Assembly (NCBI GenBank): GCA_003165655.1
Contig: PMOY01000232.1
Span: 1-45,786 of the forward strand
Origin: Solirubrobacterales bacterium
GTDB lineage: Bacteria > Actinomycetota > Thermoleophilia > Solirubrobacterales > Solirubrobacteraceae
Length of the DNA: 45,786 nt
Direction: 5' to 3'
Shown: positions 45,533-45,786 of the stretch, in pieces
Numbering within the stretch: position 1 is the first letter of the stretch
How the letters are laid out: each line of letters begins with the position of its first letter
Translations under genes and position numbers: made by a program
The notes under the pieces: generated by a model
Database searches by the model: none
Seen by the model: only the letters and a program-made list of their open reading frames with translations
What the model was told of the DNA's origin: nothing

Positions 45533-45786
45533 ATGTCAGTGATTCCTACCGATCGCCGCCGAGAGCTCCCGGACGAGCCTGGCGTGTACCTGTTCCGCGA
45601 TGGCGGCGGGCGGGTCATCTATGTGGGGAAGGCGAAGTCGATCCGCAAGCGGGTCGCCTCGCACTTCTCGAATCCGAGTACCAAGGCCGGGGGCGAGCTC
45701 TTGCCGATGATCGACCAGATCGAGGCGCTGGTCGTCCATACCGAGGCCGAGGCGCTGCTCGCGGAGCAGAACTTCATCAAGCAGTA
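45533..45786 (+). CDS. uvrC: UvrABC excinuclease subunit C, N-terminal part (truncated by window end)
   Basis: LPDEPGVYLFRDGGGRVIYVGKAKSIRKRVASHF (GIY-YIG), HTEAEALLAEQNFIKQ. Confidence 0.95.
   Translation, partial: MSVIPTDRRRELPDEPGVYLFRDGGGRVIYVGKAKSIRKRVASHFSNPSTKAGGELLPMIDQIEALVVHTEAEALLAEQNFIKQ

Noticed and set aside
1-45786. tRNA, rRNA or CRISPR array
   Set aside because: No cloverleaf-like gene, rRNA sequence or regularly spaced repeat-spacer pattern recognised by eye; a tRNAscan/Infernal/CRISPR search would be decisive

Overview
High-GC (actinobacterial, probably Thermoleophilia/Solirubrobacterales-like) chromosomal window. The first ~11 kb is a low-density accessory stretch: a BTAD/propeller/solute-binding fusion regulator, a frameshifted integrase, a HicB-HicA module, a DUF1059 protein, two coupled lipoproteins, and an apparent deletion scar joining two truncated genes, followed by an orphan WD40-protein tail. 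From ~11.35 kb the window is dense and mostly housekeeping or metabolic: ExoIII, stand-alone LigD polymerase, an aldo/keto reductase-polynucleotide kinase-HAD-like fusion, GT39, TetR with an inverted-repeat operator and a DrrAB-type exporter (DrrA frameshifted), DinB, GalK, an EAL-domain remnant, an encapsulin shell plus encapsulated-ferritin operon with a targeting peptide, an LLM flavin oxidoreductase, HhH-GPD, CorA, a Tat-lipoprotein BBE-like oxidase, GpgS, an ABC-2 exporter, a membrane protein with a degenerate HD-GYP domain, Ppx/GppA, ArsR plus a two-domain SDR reductase, a peptidoglycan hydrolase, ABC-F, an atypical response regulator and the start of UvrC. The best leads are the AKR-PNK-HAD fusion beside LigD-Pol/ExoIII, the encapsulin-ferritin operon with a duplicated leader element, and the BTAD-propeller-SBP one-protein sensor. 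No tRNA, rRNA or CRISPR array was recognised. All family calls come from reading motifs by eye; no database search was run.
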